Shown in pieces: positions 60,502 to 64,000 of a stretch of DNA of 64,000 nucleotides. Location: contig NZ_JACSDI010000004.1 in assembly GCF_022410515.1 (NCBI RefSeq), positions 1 to 64,000 of the forward strand, given 5' to 3'. A program made the position numbers and the translations under genes. Every line of letters starts with the position of its first letter. Position 1 is the stretch's first letter. The notes under the pieces were generated by a model that saw only the letters and a list, made by a program, of their open reading frames with translations, made no database searches and was not told the origin of the DNA. The stretch is from Shewanella cutis (GTDB lineage: Bacteria > Pseudomonadota > Gammaproteobacteria > Enterobacterales > Shewanellaceae).

Positions 60502-61187
60502 AGCTAACAGGCAACGCAGAGCACGCGCCCAGCCTGCACTTACAGCTCATTGAGCTGGATGCAGACCTAAAGCGGCTCAAAGCCTTCGCACGGCGAAGCG
60601 ACAAAATCGCCCATAAACGCGACGTACTACTGCCTAAATGGCTGCCAATCGTCGAAGAGTATTTAAACCAGAAACAGGATAAGCCCAATGAAATCACGGA
60701 TAACCCTATATTCGCTTATTGCACAGTTTGGGCCTTTGATATCGGCGATCTCGCGCGCGGCCTCGAACTTTCGTTCAGAGCTATCGAACTGGGCCAGCCG
60801 ATGCCGTCAGTCATTCGCCGCAAATGGCCGGGCTTTATTGCCGACACCATATTCGATTGGGCAGAGGCTCAAGCGGAACATGGGCACAGCATTGAGCCGT
60901 ATTTCGGCACTGTGTTTAAGCGCGTTATTAACGATTGGAAAATGCCGGAACCTGTTACCGCCAAATATTACAAGTTTGCGGGCCTCGCATTACTACGCGC
61001 AGCAAACGGCGACATTACCCCAAGCCATATCGGTGATGTGGAGCGGCTTAATGAAGCGGATCGGCTGCTCGAAAAGGCCGCCAGCCTGCATCGTCATGCC
61101 CAGGTAAAAACCGTTAGAAACAAGATAGCGATGCGACTTAGGGCACTAGAAGCCTACGGCAGTCAAGGCGACTTGCCGAGCAGATGA
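60432..61187 (+). CDS. Terminase small subunit (gpM-like), no standard start codon
   Basis: This frame reads a protein with the P2 M character: LIELDADLKRLKAFARRSDK then IAHKRDVLLPKWLP, WAFDIGDLARGLELSFRAIE and GQPMPSVIRRKWPG. gpM binds cos and partners the gpP ATPase. After the in-frame TAA at 60405 there is no ATG, GTG or TTG until the ATG at 60801, which would remove half of the conserved protein. The product is therefore probably made by -1 frameshifting from the coiled-coil gene, as a 434-residue fusion. A non-standard start (ATC 60450, CTG 60534) is the alternative. Confidence 0.75.
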   Translation, partial: AVGGARILAWRESRRAKTQLEKVKLTGNAEHAPSLHLQLIELDADLKRLKAFARRSDKIAHKRDVLLPKWLPIVEEYLNQKQDKPNEITDNPIFAYCTVWAFDIGDLARGLELSFRAIELGQPMPSVIRRKWPGFIADTIFDWAEAQAEHGHSIEPYFGTVFKRVINDWKMPEPVTAKYYKFAGLALLRAANGDITPSHIGDVERLNEADRLLEKAASLHRHAQVKTVRNKIAMRLRALEAYGSQGDLPSR

Positions 61188-61311
61188 CCTAAGCCGCACG
61201 GGAACGACTCCCAACCCTCCAGTGCGCTAACCGAGTGTTTAACGGGCGACTGTTAAAAACCACTGTGACGTTAACCGCACTGAACCCAATTTAATGAGTG
61301 AAGGCAAAGCA

Positions 61312-61770
61312 ATGAGCGGATTCGGATTTCAAGCACCAGCAGAGCCAAGCATCGCAATCGATGCGGCTAGCGGCTGGCCCGAATTATCAACGGGCGAATT
61401 TCGCGAACTGCGCCGCATCCCTGAATTTTTTTCAGAAAAAGCCATTGAAGACTCGCTCAACCGCAGCGTGGCCGAAATCCAGCAGCAACTCTTAAGCTTT
61501 ACAGCGCAGGCAACTGACACGGACGTCCCATTCACCCTAGGCGCTAGCCTAGCGCCTAACTTTAGTGCGCAGCAAATTAGCATTTACCGCGGGGCTGTGT
61601 ACGCTCGTTCCCATGCAGATTTGCTGGGTTATTTTTCTGCCGTCGATCAAAAAGACGCGGGCAACAACAAAGCCCAAGACGTTGACCAGCAACAAGCGAT
61701 CCTCGCGCAATCAAACCGCGCCGTGCGCCTATTACTCGGCCTTGGCCGTGCCGGAGTGCACTCGACATGA
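61312..61770 (+). CDS. Head completion protein (gpL-like)
   Basis: A 152-residue P2 L-type protein: AAPAEPS-like start, GWPELSTGEFRELRRIP near residue 21, EDSLNRSVAEIQQQL, and ALYARSHADLLG-type YARSHADLLGYF near residue 103. It closes the head after packaging. ATG at 61312 with GAAGG seven bases before is chosen over an in-frame ATG at 61294. Overlaps the next gene by four bases. The gap 61188-61311 holds nothing recognised. Confidence 0.85.
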   Translation: MSGFGFQAPAEPSIAIDAASGWPELSTGEFRELRRIPEFFSEKAIEDSLNRSVAEIQQQLLSFTAQATDTDVPFTLGASLAPNFSAQQISIYRGAVYARSHADLLGYFSAVDQKDAGNNKAQDVDQQQAILAQSNRAVRLLLGLGRAGVHST

Positions 61771-62255
61771 GCCAAACAGTCAGCCAACTACAACAAGTCA
61801 CTGAATTTTTATATCAGAGCCTTAAGCCCTACGTTAAAGCCAACAATATCGACGCATGGCAAGAGCGCGGCACACTGATCTTAAGCGGTGAAGACCTCGG
61901 CAATAACGGCTATCAAGTCGCCAAGTGGAAGCACAGCGCCGTGATCGCGATTGAGCAATTCCCCCACCGCAAATTTAACGCCTACAACTTGCTCGCCATG
62001 CTACCGGCTTTTTTACTCGACAGCGGCTGGCCGCGTGACGAACACGGTCTAGCCGATCCACAGCTTGATATTGATGTGGTCAGTCATGATCACGCCATGG
62101 TGTTGATTGAGCTCGAACTGATTGACGACATCGACCTAATCCCCGACGCCAACGGCCCCGTGTTATTTAACGGCGAGCATTATCGCGTCGCACTGGTGCC
62201 TGTTGACGTGGCCGAAACTGCCGACGTGCAAACACGGCCAGAGGGGGCGCAATGA
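61767..62255 (+). CDS. Tail completion protein (gpR-like)
   Basis: A 162-residue GpR-family protein that acts in tail completion. LIFNYRK-like motifs are replaced by VIAIEQFPHRKFNAYNLLAM, with DIDVVSHDHAMVLIELEL near residue 108 as the family block. ATG overlaps the gpL stop (ATGA), and its own stop overlaps the next gene by four bases. Confidence 0.8.
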   Translation: MSQTVSQLQQVTEFLYQSLKPYVKANNIDAWQERGTLILSGEDLGNNGYQVAKWKHSAVIAIEQFPHRKFNAYNLLAMLPAFLLDSGWPRDEHGLADPQLDIDVVSHDHAMVLIELELIDDIDLIPDANGPVLFNGEHYRVALVPVDVAETADVQTRPEGAQ

Positions 62256-62911
62256 GCCTCACTATCACGCCAAACCGCCATCAAGCACTCAATGCCAGCA
62301 ACCAGCTAGCATTGCTTAAGCTGCCAAGCGCCAAACGTATTCGCATCCTAAAAAACTTAGGCCGCTATGAGCGCGCGCTCGCACGTAAACGCATCCGCAC
62401 CCAAACCACGGTTGACGGCGGCCAGTTCGAAGCCCGCGCCAACGGCAAAAAAGGCCGCATGCTCAAACGATTAGGCAAAACCTTAGAGCCGTTTGTTAAA
62501 AACGCTAACCGCCTTGAACTCAAGCACCAAGCCGCACTCACTGGTCGCATCGCCGCACTGCATCAAGACGGCGGCAGCGAGCAAATGAGCGCGTCACGCA
62601 TGGCCCGCATACATGGAACGCCAGACTACAACGCACCTTGCAGCCGCAGCCAAGCCAAAGCGCTATCGGCAGAAGGTTACAAAGTCCGTAAAGCCAAGGG
62701 CAACGGCTACCGCCGCGCCAGCCTTAACGAAATCATGGCGACCTTAAGCCAAGGTCAGGCGGGCGTGATCCTGCGCTCAATGCGCGATAAACCCAATAAA
62801 CAGCGCTGGGAAATCCCCGTCGCCGCGCGGCCGTTCCTCGGCGATAGCGCCGACAACGTCCAGCGCCAGCTAGTCAGCATCATCGAGCAAATTAATCAGA
62901 AAAGGGGCTAA
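62252..62911 (+). CDS. Virion morphogenesis protein (gpS-like)
   Basis: A 219-residue protein of the phage virion morphogenesis family. A basic N-terminal half (SAKRIRILKNLGRYERALAR then KRIRTQT, and FEARANGKKGRMLKRLGKTL) is followed by a family-typical IPVAARPFLGDS near residue 188. P2 S completes the tail. It overlaps gpR by four bases and precedes the sheath gene by two. Confidence 0.8.
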   Translation: MSLTITPNRHQALNASNQLALLKLPSAKRIRILKNLGRYERALARKRIRTQTTVDGGQFEARANGKKGRMLKRLGKTLEPFVKNANRLELKHQAALTGRIAALHQDGGSEQMSASRMARIHGTPDYNAPCSRSQAKALSAEGYKVRKAKGNGYRRASLNEIMATLSQGQAGVILRSMRDKPNKQRWEIPVAARPFLGDSADNVQRQLVSIIEQINQKRG

Positions 62912-62913
62912 AA

Positions 62914-64000
62914 ATGTCACTAGGTAAAGTACAGGTAAACAATCTCAATCAAGGCCAAGGTGACATTCAAGCCATCGAGCGCCACTTTCTGTACATCGGC
63001 CGCGCGGGCGCCGTCGGTGAAGAAAGCCAGCTATTTAGCCTTGGCGCGCAAACCGATCTTGAAAAAACCTTTGCCGATAGCGCACTGCGTAAACAGTTGG
63101 TCACCGCCCAGCTTAACGCCGGACAAAACTGGACAGCCGCAGCCTATCCACTGGCCGCCGACGAAGACCTACTCGACGCCATCACCCGCGCCAACGAAGT
63201 CCAAAGCTTTGAAATGGTAGTGATCTGCGACGTGCAAACCACCGCGCAAAAACTGAAAGATATTCACGACTATCTGTTAAGCCTGCGCGCCAGCCATGGC
63301 CGCTTTGTTAACGCATTAGTCGCGGTTGCGGGCATTGATGCCGCCACCCAAACATGGCCGCAGTACGAAGCCGCCATGGTGGCACTACAAGCAGGCATTG
63401 CCGCCCATTTGGTGGTGCCAGTGCCGCAGTTACACGGTAACAATGTTGGCGTGCTCGCTGGCCGTTTATGTGATCGCTCAGTGAGTATTGCCGATAGCCC
63501 GATGCGCGTCGCCACTGGCGAGGTACTCGGCCTAGGCACTGCGCCAGTTGATAGCAGCGACGCACCGCTCACGCTCGCCACGCTCGAGACATTAGCCAAT
63601 GCGCGCATGAGCGTGCCGCAGTGGTATCCCGACTTTGAGGGCACATACTGGGGCGACGCCACCACGCTAGACGCAGCAGGCGGAGATTATCAATACCTTG
63701 AGCACTTACGCGCAGTGCATAAAGCCAGCCGCGAAGTACGCATCCTTGCCATCCGCCGCATTGCTAACCGCGCGCTTAACTCCACGCCAGCCAGCATCGA
63801 ATTAAACAAAGCCTATTTCATGAAGCCATTGCGCAACATGAGCAAATCAACAGTGATTTTGGGCACGCAGTTCCCAGGGGATATTCAGCCGCCACGCGAT
63901 GGCGACATCACCATCGAGTGGACCAGCAACAAAGCGGTGACCATTTACATGATCGTCCGTCCGTACAACAGCCCGAAAGAAATCACAGTCAACATCTTGT
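62914..64000 (+). CDS. DUF2586 tail sheath protein, partial (3' end outside window)
   Basis: An open frame of 362 codons running off the right edge. The sequence LGKVQVNNLNQGQGDIQAIE at the start, then HFLYIGRAG, is typical of DUF2586, the sheath-type protein of K139/HP1-like phages. SDRSVSIADS-like and RRIANRALNS segments follow. Start ATG preceded by AAAAGGGG. The contractile sheath is placed directly after gpS. Confidence 0.8.
   Translation, partial: MSLGKVQVNNLNQGQGDIQAIERHFLYIGRAGAVGEESQLFSLGAQTDLEKTFADSALRKQLVTAQLNAGQNWTAAAYPLAADEDLLDAITRANEVQSFEMVVICDVQTTAQKLKDIHDYLLSLRASHGRFVNALVAVAGIDAATQTWPQYEAAMVALQAGIAAHLVVPVPQLHGNNVGVLAGRLCDRSVSIADSPMRVATGEVLGLGTAPVDSSDAPLTLATLETLANARMSVPQWYPDFEGTYWGDATTLDAAGGDYQYLEHLRAVHKASREVRILAIRRIANRALNSTPASIELNKAYFMKPLRNMSKSTVILGTQFPGDIQPPRDGDITIEWTSNKAVTIYMIVRPYNSPKEITVNIL

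Larger units (their letters stand above)
43806..64000. mobile_element. P2/HP1/K139-like prophage, left part (runs off the window)
   Basis: Repressor, Cox-like and CII-like regulators, gpA-type replication protein, Ogr-like activator, and portal, terminase, scaffold, capsid, small terminase, head completion, tail completion and sheath genes in P2-family order. The left edge is set by the loss of porin homology near 43805. No integrase is seen between this edge and the repressor. The right end, including most tail genes, lysis genes and att, is beyond 64000. Confidence 0.93.

Noticed and set aside
60688-61107. An overlapping 139-residue frame inside the gpM gene
   Set aside because: Composition and lack of similarity show it as a shadow of gpM.
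60801-61187. ATG at 60801 as the start of the small terminase
   Set aside because: It would discard the conserved first half of the gpM family, which is intact in the same frame upstream.

Overview
The window is a chromosome segment of a Shewanella-type gammaproteobacterium. The assignment rests on gene order and protein character: cinA-like gene, ppc, argCBFGH, mrcA, pilMNOPQ, aroKB, damX-dam, rpe-gph-trpS, then dolP-diaA-yraN-lpoA, rsmI and rnpB. No rRNA or tRNA is present, so the species cannot be fixed.

Core part, about 1-33400. An IS630-family transposase remnant opens the window. Then come PncC/CinA, a small lipoprotein and PEP carboxylase. The arginine genes run left to right, with a probable ArgR/promoter region before argC and a terminator between argG and argH. 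PBP1A (mrcA) diverges from the type IV pilus assembly operon pilMNOPQ. Next are aroK-aroB-damX-dam and rpe-gph-trpS, a GcvA-like regulator beside a DMT exporter, and an envelope/replication cluster on the minus strand. RNase P RNA closes this part.

Accessory patch, about 33400-36570. It is AT-rich and holds an unknown one-TM protein, a DUF3800 protein, a GNAT toxin/DUF1778 antitoxin pair and several imperfect palindromes. The layout resembles integron cassettes, but no integrase is seen. Ordinary genes follow: an outer-membrane BamA-like protein, a ThrE-type exporter, a MAPEG protein and the radical-SAM protein YgiQ.

Prophage, about 43806 to beyond 64000. A porin gene is cut at its 5' part and the sequence continues into a P2/HP1/K139-like prophage. 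Its left side holds a WYL-like membrane protein and a CI-type repressor (minus strand), then Cox-like, CII-like and PrtN-like regulators, a run of small overlapping early genes, two DNA methyltransferases, a gpA-type HUH replication protein and an Ogr-like zinc finger. A near-perfect LexA (SOS) box lies between the ogr-like gene and a 111-residue orphan gene that sits where phage 186 keeps its SOS-controlled antirepressor. The structural genes are portal and terminase (minus), then scaffold, capsid, a coiled-coil protein, small terminase, head and tail completion proteins and a sheath cut by the window end. No integrase is found at the left end.

The most unusual signal is at 60426-60475. The small-terminase frame has no ATG, GTG or TTG ahead of its conserved N-terminal part. 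The upstream coiled-coil gene carries an in-phase A_AAA_AAG heptamer followed after 4 bases by a 7-bp GC stem. A -1 programmed frameshift there would join the two into one 434-residue protein.
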